A stretch of 23,069 bases of DNA from DASRHY01 sp046765875. GTDB lineage: Bacteria; Actinomycetota; Actinomycetes; Propionibacteriales; Kribbellaceae. The notes beneath the pieces are model-generated. The model was not told where the DNA came from. It did no database searches and was given only the letters and a program-made list of their open reading frames with translations. Positions 7,519 to 14,845 of this stretch are shown here, one piece after another. The position numbers were made by a program, and so were the translations under genes. Position 1 is the stretch's first letter, and the number at the start of each line of letters is the position of its first letter. The DNA lies in NCBI GenBank assembly GCA_046765875.1, contig JBKPSJ010000021.1, positions 1-23,069 of the forward strand, in the 5' to 3' direction.

Positions 7519-7557
7519 CCCGGCCGGGTGCGAATCGAGGGGCGATTCTCGGCCGGG
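7519..7557. other. Inverted repeats in the gap before the urate genes
   Basis: A 10-bp palindrome CCCGGCCGGG (7519-7528) is followed by a hairpin, GAATCG-AGGGG-CGATTC (7532-7548), and a second CGGCCGGG (7550-7557). It lies 33 bp after the methyltransferase stop and about 40 bp before the uraD-side promoter. It could end the methyltransferase transcript or be a regulator site; the sequence alone does not decide. Confidence 0.35.
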
Positions 7558-7598
7558 TCCCGAACGTACGGACACCAAACGGATGTTCCTCCCGGCGG

Positions 7599-7604
7599 TA
7601 GCCT
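7599..7604 (+). promoter_or_regulatory. Candidate -10 element for a leaderless transcript
   Basis: TAGCCT fits the actinobacterial TANNNT -10 pattern and ends 6 nt before the ATG at 7611, the spacing expected for a leaderless mRNA. No convincing -35 lies 16-19 nt upstream (the position reads CAAACG), so an activator may be needed or the call may be wrong. Confidence 0.45.
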
Positions 7605-7610
7605 GCGGAC

Positions 7611-7700
7611 ATGCGGGTCGTCGCAGCGGTAACGACCGAGCCGTTCACCGGCGAGGGCGAGCCACCCGCGCATGCTGTCGCGCCTAACGGGGTGGTGTGA
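7611..7700 (+). CDS. Possible 29-aa leader peptide upstream of uraD
   Basis: ATG at 7611 opens a 29-codon frame beginning MRVVAAVTTEPFTGEGEPPA and ending HAVAPNGVV. Its TGA at 7698-7700 shares one base with the uraD ATG at 7700 (TGATG), a classic termination-reinitiation junction. There is no Shine-Dalgarno sequence before its start, but a TAGCCT -10 ends 6 nt upstream, so it could be translated from a leaderless mRNA. uraD has only a weak ribosome site of its own within this frame (GGGGTGG), so it may depend on this translation. The peptide has no run of regulatory codons. It may instead be a remnant of a longer gene, since I know of no conserved 29-aa family like this. Confidence 0.4.
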   Translation: MRVVAAVTTEPFTGEGEPPAHAVAPNGVV

Positions 7701-8190
7701 TGGACCTCGCGACCTTCAACGCCGCACCCGACTCGGAGCTGACCGAGCAGGTGCTCGCATGCTGTGACGTTGGCCTGTGGGCGCGGGCGATCGTCACCGC
7801 CCGGCCGTACGCGACCCTCGACGACCTGCTCACGACCGCGGCGGAGGCGTCGCGGCGGCTCGGGCCCGACGACATCGACCGGGCGCTCGCGGCGCATCCG
7901 CGGATCGGCGAACGGGCCAGCGGCGGCAGCCGCGAAGCGGCGTGGTCTCGCCAGGAGCAGTCCGGCGTACGAACCGACGAGCACACCCGGACCGCATTGG
8001 TCGAGGGCAACCGCGAGTACGAGCAGCGCTTCGGCCGGGTCTTCCTGATCTGCGCGACCGGCCTGGACGCGGACGAGATCCTGCGATCCCTCGAGCGCCG
8101 GCTCGGCAACGACGAACGGGCCGAGGCCGCCGAGGTACGAGACGAGCTGGGCAAGATCGCCCAGGTCCGACTGCGGAAGCTGGTCGATGC

Positions 8191-8194
<4 letters not shown>
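7700..8194 (+). CDS. uraD: 2-oxo-4-hydroxy-4-carboxy-5-ureidoimidazoline (OHCU) decarboxylase
   Basis: This enzyme decarboxylates OHCU to S-allantoin, the last step of urate degradation to allantoin, in the cytoplasm. The 164-residue length is normal. The catalytic histidine is in AAHPRIGE (His66), and the conserved SREAAWSRQEQSGV supplies Glu86. The FLICATG motif (115-121) that lines the active site is present, and the protein ends with VRLRKLVDA. The ATG at 7700 directly follows an overlapping GTG at 7697. Its stop overlaps the next gene as ATGA. It is the first enzyme of the uraD-uraH-pucL set, and its start is coupled to a 29-codon upstream frame. PucR on the other side of the locus is a likely regulator, but no site was identified. 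Confidence 0.93.
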
Positions 8195-8508
<314 letters not shown>

Positions 8509-8513
8509 TCGGC

Positions 8514-9419
8514 ATGGGCATCGTCCTGGGCCCCAACCAGTACGGCAAGGCGGAGAACCGGCTCGTCCGGGTGTACCGCGACACGCCTCGGCACCAGATC
8601 CGCGATCTGAACGTCTCGACGTCGCTGCGCGGCTCGTTCGCCGATGCGCACGTCGCCGGCGACCAGAAGGACGTGCTGCCGACCGACAGCCAGAAGAACA
8701 CGGTCTTCGCTTTCGCCAAGCAACACGGCGTCGGCCCGATCGAGGAGTTCGCGATCGCGTTGGCCGACCACTTCCTGCGCCAGTCACCGGCCGCGACCGG
8801 TGCTCGGATCGAGATCGACGAGTACCCGTGGGAGCGGCTCCAGATCGGCGGCGTCGGGCACGACCACTCGTTCGTCCGTTCCGGTAGCGGCGTACGGACC
8901 ACGATCGTCAACCTCGACGGCCGCGGCTCCGACCGGGTGGCGCATGTGGTGTCAGGGATCAAGGATCTGGTCGTACTGAAGTCCACCGGGTCGGAGTTCC
9001 ACGGATTCCTCAAGGACGAGTACACGACATTGTCCGAGACAACGGACCGGATCCTCGCAACGTCGCTGGTGGCCCGCTGGCGGTACGAGCGGGGTGAGGT
9101 CGACTGGGACAAGTCGTACGACGCGATCCGGGCGCTGCTGCTACAGCGGTTCGCCGAGATCCACTCGTACGCGTTGCAGCAGACGCTCTACGGCATGGGC
9201 GAATCGGTGCTGGAACAGTTCGCCGAGGTCGCGGAGATCAAGTTCTCGGCGCCGAACAAGCACCACTTCACCGTCGACCTGTCGCCGTTCGGGCTGGACA
9301 ATCCCAACGAGGTGTTCATCGCCGCCGATCGTCCGTACGGGCTGATCGAGGCGACCGTGCAGCGCGAGAACGGCTCCGACCCGGGCTCGGCCTGGCACGC
9401 GATACCGGGCTTCTGCTGA
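8514..9419 (+). CDS. pucL: Urate oxidase (uricase, cofactor-free)
   Basis: It oxidises urate with O2 to 5-hydroxyisourate and H2O2. The 301 residues form the two T-fold domains of a single-domain uricase, without the N-terminal decarboxylase part found in the Bacillus PucL fusion. That activity is supplied here by the separate uraD gene. The catalytic lysine is in QYGKAENR (Lys12), the partner threonine in LPTDSQKNT (Thr57), and the active-site histidine region is PNKHHFTVDLSPFGL. The substrate-binding QQTLYGMGESVLEQ is also present. GGAG lies 9 nt before the ATG. There is no C-terminal SKL-type tag, as expected in bacteria. No catalase gene lies in the window to deal with the peroxide. Confidence 0.95.
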   Translation: MGIVLGPNQYGKAENRLVRVYRDTPRHQIRDLNVSTSLRGSFADAHVAGDQKDVLPTDSQKNTVFAFAKQHGVGPIEEFAIALADHFLRQSPAATGARIEIDEYPWERLQIGGVGHDHSFVRSGSGVRTTIVNLDGRGSDRVAHVVSGIKDLVVLKSTGSEFHGFLKDEYTTLSETTDRILATSLVARWRYERGEVDWDKSYDAIRALLLQRFAEIHSYALQQTLYGMGESVLEQFAEVAEIKFSAPNKHHFTVDLSPFGLDNPNEVFIAADRPYGLIEATVQRENGSDPGSAWHAIPGFC

Positions 9420-9456
9420 GACCATGCTGTAGCTTCGCCGCAGGGAGGTGACGCCG

Positions 9457-10392
9457 ATGCGGTTCGCGGTGATCGGGGCCGGCGGTGCGGGAGGTTACTT
9501 CGGCGCCAGGCTGGCCGAGGCCGGGAACGACGTCACGTTCATCGCGCGTGGTCCCCATCTCGCCGCGATCCGATCTTCCGGACTCCGCGTCGGCAGTGTG
9601 GACGGAGATGTCGTCGTCAAGGCGGCGGCCACCGACGATCCGGGTGAGGTCGGCGAGGTCGACTGCGTCATCCTCGGGGTGAAGGCGTGGCAGGTACCGG
9701 AGGCGGCCGGGTCGGCGGGGGCGATGGTCGGTCCGTCGACCGCCGTGCTGCCGCTCCAGAACGGCGTCGAGGCGCCCGACCAGATCGCGGATGCCCTCGG
9801 CCGCGATCACGCCCTCGGCGGGACCGCGAGGATCATTGGTTATCGTGCCGGGCCGGGGCATATCGTGCACTCCGGTGCGGTACCGACCGTCGAGCTCGGC
9901 GAGCTCGACGGGACCCGCAGCACCCGCGTCGAGACGCTGTGCGGAGTCTTGGACGACGCGAAGGGCGTCACGGCGACGATCCCGGACGACATCCGGGTGG
10001 CGATGTGGATGAAGTTCCTGCTCATCGTGGGCTGGAGCGGCGTCGGAGGCGTCACGCGGGCACCGATCGGTACCACCCGCAGCCTGCCGGGTACCCGCCG
10101 GCTGCTCGAGGGCGCGATGGCCGAGGTCGAGCAGGTCGCCCGGGCGCGTGGGATCCGGCTGCCGTCGGGCGCGGTGGCGTCGACGATGGCGTTCGTCGAC
10201 GAACTGCCTGCGCACGGTACGGCGTCGCTCCAGCGCGACATCGCCGACGGCATGCCATCGGAGCTGGACAGTCTCAGCGGCGCGGTGACGCGGCTGGGCG
10301 CGGCCGTCGGGGTGCCGACGCCTGTCAACGCCTTCCTGTACGACGCGCTGCTGCCGCAGGAGAATCGGGCACGCGGCGAGATCACGTTCTAG
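9457..10392 (+). CDS. Ketopantoate reductase-like (PanE/ApbA) oxidoreductase
   Basis: This NAD(P)H-dependent 2-hydroxyacid dehydrogenase-type protein has 311 residues. The N-terminal Rossmann loop is GAGGAGGYFG (7-16), followed by the family motifs VKAWQ (75-79) and LQNGVEAPDQI. The catalytic lysine is in WMKFLLIVG (Lys186). In E. coli PanE this helix is KxxxNxxxN; here both asparagine positions are changed (Ile190, Ser194), so it may not act on ketopantoate. The ATG at 9457 has AGGGAGGTGA about 8 nt upstream. An in-frame GTG at 9448 lies inside that ribosome site. It follows urate oxidase by 37 bp on the same strand and may be co-transcribed with it. A role in handling a ureide-derived carbonyl compound is possible but unproven. 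Confidence 0.8.
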   Translation: MRFAVIGAGGAGGYFGARLAEAGNDVTFIARGPHLAAIRSSGLRVGSVDGDVVVKAAATDDPGEVGEVDCVILGVKAWQVPEAAGSAGAMVGPSTAVLPLQNGVEAPDQIADALGRDHALGGTARIIGYRAGPGHIVHSGAVPTVELGELDGTRSTRVETLCGVLDDAKGVTATIPDDIRVAMWMKFLLIVGWSGVGGVTRAPIGTTRSLPGTRRLLEGAMAEVEQVARARGIRLPSGAVASTMAFVDELPAHGTASLQRDIADGMPSELDSLSGAVTRLGAAVGVPTPVNAFLYDALLPQENRARGEITF

Positions 10393-10402
10393 CGTCTGCT
10401 CC

Positions 10403-11653
10403 TCAGCTTTGAACGATGGGGTCGCCGTAGAGCACCAGATTCTGGCTGTAGCGGTGCTGTGAGGCGATGTACGGGCTGATGCAGGTCACCAGCGCCAACC
10501 GGGGCTTCGACGTACCGCTGAACAGGTTGGTGGGCAATGCCTCCTGCCGGTAGGTCCGCCGAGCCACGATTCGGTACTTGTGCACGTCTCCATTGCCGGC
10601 TGTCACCGCGACCGTGGTGCCGACCGGCACGTTCCACAGCGGGGCGAACACCCCGCGCCCGTGGCGGGCGGAGTCCACATGGCCTACCAGCAGGACGGTG
10701 CCGCCGGCCGATCCGGGCGCCGCGCCCGCCGCCCACCAGCCCACCGCGGCCGGCGAAGTCGGCACCTGCAGCTGGCCGTCGCGGCCGGTCGCGACCGGCA
10801 CCACCGGGCTGTTCACGAGTCCGGGCAGCGCCAGCCGGATCGGCGGAATGCCGGCCTCTCGTTCCGGAGACGAAGGACCGCCTTGCGCGATGGTGCCGGC
10901 ATCCCCGGGCGGCCCGGCGAACACCAGGGCGATCCCGATCACGAACGCGGAAAGGCCGAGGAGGTGTCGCCGCGCCTGGATCGGCCTTCCGGCCAGGAGA
11001 ACAAGCCCGATGACGAGCATGACCAACGCCGCCAGCCAGCGCAGCCGCTGGGCGTTGGCCATCTGGCCGCCGTCGCCGGTGGGCACCTTAGGGGTGGTGG
11101 CCGGGACATGGCAGGTCGGTTCCACCATGTGCAGGTGCATCTGGACGACGGACTGGGTGCTTTGAGCCACTGACTTGACGGCAGGCTCGGTGCCGTTCGC
11201 CAGTTCGGCCCTGGTCAGCGCCAGGAGTTGCTGGTGCTGCTGCCGCTGGAACGTCAGCCAGGCCGCGTCGTAGCTGGAGGACCCGGCTTTGGCCGCGAGG
11301 GCGGCGAGCTGCTGGCGCTGCGCCAGCGAAGGGATCGTGACCAGCACGACGCCGATCTGGCTTGCGGCGTCGACCTCGTCCGCGGCCAGTCTGCGATGGT
11401 CTGTTTCCAGCACGGCCGCGACCTGCCGTACGCACGAACTCTGCCCCTTGGACTTGGCAGCCTGGCTGGCCTGAATGATCACCACATTGATCTGATGGGC
11501 GGCGTTGAGGTAGGTGACGTCTGCCTGTGACGCGGCAGCCATCCCCGGCTGGGCCGACGCCAGCATCCCAACAACGACAAGCAGCAGAAACGCCGCAATG
11601 CGGGCAGCCATCTTTCGGGGACTAGCCGAGCCGTCGTCTTGCCGCCAAGGCAC
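10403..11653 (-). CDS. Membrane-anchored DUF4142-class F-type sortase fusion
   Basis: The 416-residue protein has three parts. A signal sequence (about 16-41, AARIAAFLLLVVVGML) is followed by a secreted helical DUF4142-type domain (about 43-180, with ASQADVTYLNAAHQINVVII and LETDHRRLAADEVDAASQIG). Two membrane helices (about 205-222 and 231-247) enclose a short basic loop RPIQARRH, so the loop should face the cytoplasm. The C-terminal part is a sortase (about 270-416) with His325 in VGHVDSARHG, Cys391 in LVTCISPY and Arg401 in SQHRYSQN. Both globular domains should therefore be outside the cell. GTG at 11653 is preferred because GGGGGAGGTGG precedes it. No LPxTG-type substrate is encoded nearby. 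It converges with the PanE-like gene 10 bp away and is probably unrelated to purine use. Confidence 0.83.
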   Translation of the reverse strand: MPWRQDDGSASPRKMAARIAAFLLLVVVGMLASAQPGMAAASQADVTYLNAAHQINVVIIQASQAAKSKGQSSCVRQVAAVLETDHRRLAADEVDAASQIGVVLVTIPSLAQRQQLAALAAKAGSSSYDAAWLTFQRQQHQQLLALTRAELANGTEPAVKSVAQSTQSVVQMHLHMVEPTCHVPATTPKVPTGDGGQMANAQRLRWLAALVMLVIGLVLLAGRPIQARRHLLGLSAFVIGIALVFAGPPGDAGTIAQGGPSSPEREAGIPPIRLALPGLVNSPVVPVATGRDGQLQVPTSPAAVGWWAAGAAPGSAGGTVLLVGHVDSARHGRGVFAPLWNVPVGTTVAVTAGNGDVHKYRIVARRTYRQEALPTNLFSGTSKPRLALVTCISPYIASQHRYSQNLVLYGDPIVQS

Positions 11654-11830
11654 TGGCCACCTCCCCCGCGCTCAGACATCCGCTCACTGCGACCGCTTGA
11701 GACCCGATTCGGACGGGTGGCACCTCCAAGCGTTACTCGTCCTCACAAAAGACACTAAAGCCGTGGTCTGTCCGGGTCCAGCGAAGTTCAGCGCGCCCGC
11801 GTCCGCAAGCGACGCGGCGTTCGTGCGATC

Positions 11831-13339
11831 TCACAGAGAGCGCAGCGCGAGGAACACGTCGATCCGGTCCTCCAGCCGGCTCAGATCGCGACCGGTCAGC
11901 TCCTCGACCCGCTCGATCCGGTAGCGCACCGAGTTGACGTGCAGATGCAGCGCCTGCGCGGTCCGGCTCCACGATCCCGAGCAGGACATGAACGCCTCGA
12001 GCGTCGCGCGCAGGCTGGCGTCGTTGCGCTCGTCGTACTCAAGCACCTTGCCGAGCACCCGGGTCGCGTACGCTCGGCGTACGTCGTCGGGCACCGCGGC
12101 CAGCAGGATCACGTGCGAGCTCACCTCGTCGGCGTCGGCCACCGCGACCGGCGCCCGCCGGGCCTCAGCGAGCCGGCGCGCGAACCGGGCTTCCTCGAGC
12201 GCGCCCTGCAAGGCATCCGCGCTCGCCGGGTTGCTCACGCCGACGGTCAGCCGGGCCCGGCCCACCCCGGCCGCCAGTCGCTCGAACGACCGGCGCAACT
12301 CGTCCGTCAGCCCCGGTACGGCGGGCAGCAGCGCCACGACGTGGTCGTCCTTGCCCATGGCAACCACCGGTGGCCCGAACTCCAGCACCACGTCCTCGAC
12401 CACCGTGCGGGTCAGTTCGAGCAGGTCGGGCTTCTCGGTGAAGCCGACGACCGCGGCGACGATCGGCTGGTCCGGATCGAGACCGGCCTGGCGGAGCCGG
12501 ACGCCCATTTCGAGCTGGTTCGCACCTGACTCGACCAGTGCCATCGCCTCGTTCACGATGTGCCGGACCACCCGGAGCCCCTCGTCGCGGCGGGACCGGT
12601 CGAGCGAGACGATCGCGGCGAACTCGCTCACGACCTCCGCGCCGGCCGCGGGCAGATCGCCCTCGGCGACCACGATCCAGGAGGCCAGCCGGTTGCTCAG
12701 GCTGGACCCGACCGGGAACAACGTGTACTCGGGGTCACCCTTGGCCACGATCGGCAGCCGGTCCGCGCGCAGGTAGACACGGCTGACCCGGTCCACGTCA
12801 TCCGGATCGAGCGCTTTCGGACCCGCGACAACATGCCGCCCGGTGGTCGTCAGCACCCGGCAGCCGGACCCGATCTCGCGGGACACGCCGGCGGCGATCT
12901 CGTCCAGGCTCAGCCCGGCCGAGATCTGCGACAGCAGCCGGCGCTGACGGACCAGCCGGGCGCCGGTCTGGCTGTCGGCGCTCGCGATGTGCTCGGTGAC
13001 GTCGGCGAACGCGACCTCGACCGGCACCTCGATCAGAGGTACGTCGTGCCGCCTGCAGGCCTCGACCAGATCGTTGGGTACCGCACCGAGCAGTGCCGCG
13101 CCGGCCGCGATCGCGATCCCGCCGCCCTCGGCGACCGACGCCACGAAGGTCTCGCTGTCGGACGCGGAACGTCGCCAGACCAATCCGGTCACCACCAGTT
13201 CACCGCCGTGAAGGTACCGGCTGGGCAACAGCAGGTCGGTGGTCACCACCCGGCCGATGTGCCGGTCGAGCGCGCCGTCCGGTTCGTGCAGCACGCGCAG
13301 ATGGAGACGCGCTGTGTCGACCAGTTCACGCAGCAACAC
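11831..13339 (-). CDS. pucR: PucR-family transcriptional regulator of purine catabolism
   Basis: The 502-residue protein has the N-terminal PucR domain (about 1-120, with DTARLHLRVLHEPDGALDRH and LHGGELVVTGLVWR), a GGDEF-like middle domain without a catalytic GGDEF sequence, and a C-terminal PucR-type helix-turn-helix (about 445-502, SCSGSWSRTAQALHLHVNSV, then RYRIERVEELTGRD). PucR proteins respond to purine breakdown signals such as allantoin or allantoate, and act as activators in Bacillus. The GTG at 13339 has AGGAGG 7 nt upstream, and a longer frame to 13387 would sit in the promoter region. It is divergent from the xanthine dehydrogenase operon with 145 bp between them, so it most probably controls that operon. 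The downstream sortase gene begins 177 bp after its stop. Confidence 0.92.
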   Translation of the reverse strand: MLLRELVDTARLHLRVLHEPDGALDRHIGRVVTTDLLLPSRYLHGGELVVTGLVWRRSASDSETFVASVAEGGGIAIAAGAALLGAVPNDLVEACRRHDVPLIEVPVEVAFADVTEHIASADSQTGARLVRQRRLLSQISAGLSLDEIAAGVSREIGSGCRVLTTTGRHVVAGPKALDPDDVDRVSRVYLRADRLPIVAKGDPEYTLFPVGSSLSNRLASWIVVAEGDLPAAGAEVVSEFAAIVSLDRSRRDEGLRVVRHIVNEAMALVESGANQLEMGVRLRQAGLDPDQPIVAAVVGFTEKPDLLELTRTVVEDVVLEFGPPVVAMGKDDHVVALLPAVPGLTDELRRSFERLAAGVGRARLTVGVSNPASADALQGALEEARFARRLAEARRAPVAVADADEVSSHVILLAAVPDDVRRAYATRVLGKVLEYDERNDASLRATLEAFMSCSGSWSRTAQALHLHVNSVRYRIERVEELTGRDLSRLEDRIDVFLALRSL

Positions 13340-13484
13340 TGCGGCGCCTCCTCTCCTCCGCGGTCCTGGAGGAATGCACAAGAGCACGTTCTCACGCGCG
13401 CCCGCGTTCGTGCGTCCTGCGGCTTATGACCGTCGCGGCACAGAGGTTCACTGATCTGATATCCGCGAGAACCAGGAGACCGTG
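13340..13484. promoter_or_regulatory. Divergent pucR / xanthine dehydrogenase control region
   Basis: This 145-bp gap must hold both promoters and probably a PucR site. I found no convincing -35/-10 pair on either strand and no strong palindrome, only short arms GCACG/CGTGC separated by 20 nt. A rightward 26-codon frame (ATG at 13374) has GGAGGA too close to its start (1-2 nt) to be trusted. Confidence 0.5.
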
Positions 13485-14366
13485 ATGCAGTTCCTGCAGC
13501 CGACGAGCTGGGCCGAGGCCCTCGAGGCGAAGGCGGCCCACCCGGGCGCCGTTCCGATCGCCGGCGGTACGGACGTCATGGTCGAGCTGAACTTCGACAA
13601 GTACCGGCCGGACCATCTGGTCGATCTGACCCGGGTACCCGAGCTGACCGAGTGGGCGGCCGAGGCCGGCGTCGTACGGCTCGGCGCGGCGGTGACCTAC
13701 ACCCGGATCATCACCGAGCTCCCCACCCTGCTACCGGGTCTGGCGATGGCCTCGCGGACCATCGGTTCGCCGCAGATCAGGAACCGCGGCACGGTCGGGG
13801 GCAATCTGGGCGCCGCGTCACCGGCCGGTGACTCGCATCCGGCCCTGCTGGCCGCCGGCGCACGGGTCGAGGTGACCTCGATCGGCGGTACCCGGGTGAT
13901 TCCCGCGGCCGAGTTCTACACCGGCGTCAAGCGGAACGTGTTGGAGCCCGACGAGCTGATCGCGGCGGTACTCATCCCGGTGCCGGACGGCCCGCAGCAG
14001 TTCGCCAAGATCGGCACCCGCAACGCGATGGTGATCTCGGTCGCGGCCTTCGGCCTGGCCCTGCACGCCGGCCGCAGGCAGGTCGGCACCGGGATCGGCT
14101 CGGCGGCGCCGACCCCGCGACGGGCGCTGGACGCCGAGCGGTTCCTGGCCGGAGAGCTCGACGCCGCCGGGCTGTGGGAGTCGCGCGCCACCCTGCCGGA
14201 CAGCCTCGCCCGTGCGTTCGGCGACCGGGTCCGGACGGCGGCCGCACCGATCGACGACGTCCGCGGGACCGCGGCGTACCGGCTGCACTCGCTCGCGGTG
14301 ATGGCCCGCCGGTGTCTGAAGTGGGCCTGGGCCGACTACCAGCACGAAGAGAGCAAGGCGGCCTGA
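13485..14366 (+). CDS. Xanthine dehydrogenase, FAD-binding subunit
   Basis: This medium subunit passes electrons from the iron-sulfur clusters to FAD and NAD+. The 293 residues match the CO-dehydrogenase/xanthine dehydrogenase flavoprotein family. PIAGGTDVMVELN (24-36) is the first FAD loop, and TIGSPQIRNRGTVGGNLGAA with SPAGDSHPALLA (about 91-122) is the second, pyrophosphate-binding loop. The C-terminal CODH flavoprotein domain ends AYRLHSLAVMARRCLKWAWA. The ATG at 13485 follows AGGAG by 6 nt, and a GTG just before it at 13482 is too close to that site. It is the first gene of the seven-gene purine operon. It is equivalent in role to B. subtilis PucC. Confidence 0.92.
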   Translation: MQFLQPTSWAEALEAKAAHPGAVPIAGGTDVMVELNFDKYRPDHLVDLTRVPELTEWAAEAGVVRLGAAVTYTRIITELPTLLPGLAMASRTIGSPQIRNRGTVGGNLGAASPAGDSHPALLAAGARVEVTSIGGTRVIPAAEFYTGVKRNVLEPDELIAAVLIPVPDGPQQFAKIGTRNAMVISVAAFGLALHAGRRQVGTGIGSAAPTPRRALDAERFLAGELDAAGLWESRATLPDSLARAFGDRVRTAAAPIDDVRGTAAYRLHSLAVMARRCLKWAWADYQHEESKAA

Positions 14367-14368
14367 GC

Positions 14369-14845
14369 ATGCGTGTCACCACCACCGTCAACGGCGAGAG
14401 CCGGCAGGTCGACGACGTATGGCCCGGCGAGAGCCTCCTGTATGTCCTGCGCGAGCGGATGGGCCTGCCCGGGTCCAAGAACGCCTGCGAGCAGGGCGAG
14501 TGCGGCTCCTGCACGGTGTACCTCGACGGGATGCCGGTGTGCGCCTGCCTGGTCGCCGCCGGTCAGGCAGAGGGCCGCGAGGTCGTCACTGTGGAGGGTC
14601 TGTCCGACGACAAGGACAGCCTGCACCCGGTGCAGCAGGCCTTCCTCGAGTGCGGCGCCGTGCAGTGCGGGTTCTGCACACCGGGTCTGGTGCTCGCTTC
14701 GCACGACCTGCTGAACCGCTGCAAGCACCCGACGGACCCGGAGATCCGCGAGGCGCTGGCCGGCAACCTGTGCCGGTGCACCGGCTACGAGACGATCCTC
14801 GACGCCGTACGCACCGCCGCCGACCGGATGGACCATAGCGCATGA
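14369..14845 (+). CDS. Xanthine dehydrogenase, 2Fe-2S subunit
   Basis: The small subunit carries the two [2Fe-2S] clusters that link the molybdenum centre to FAD. It has 158 residues, the usual size. The plant-ferredoxin cluster ligands are in NACEQGECGSC (Cys40, Cys45, Cys48) and near CAC (58-60). The second, all-helical cluster uses CGFC (Cys100, Cys103) and CRC (Cys135, Cys137). There is no twin-arginine signal, so the enzyme is cytoplasmic. The ATG at 14369 lies 2 bp after the FAD-subunit stop, with only a weak AAGG site, and its stop overlaps the next gene as ATGA. It is equivalent in role to B. subtilis PucE. Confidence 0.94.
   Translation: MRVTTTVNGESRQVDDVWPGESLLYVLRERMGLPGSKNACEQGECGSCTVYLDGMPVCACLVAAGQAEGREVVTVEGLSDDKDSLHPVQQAFLECGAVQCGFCTPGLVLASHDLLNRCKHPTDPEIREALAGNLCRCTGYETILDAVRTAADRMDHSA

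Noticed and set aside
11654..11830. Possible promoter for the sortase gene
   Set aside because: I found no convincing -35/-10 pair in this 177-bp gap, only a strong ribosome site (GGGGGAGGTGG) directly before the GTG at 11653.
13374..13454. 26-codon rightward frame in the pucR/xanthine dehydrogenase gap
   Set aside because: The ribosome-site-like GGAGGA is only 1-2 nt from its ATG, and the frame does not overlap the next gene. There is too little to call a leader peptide.
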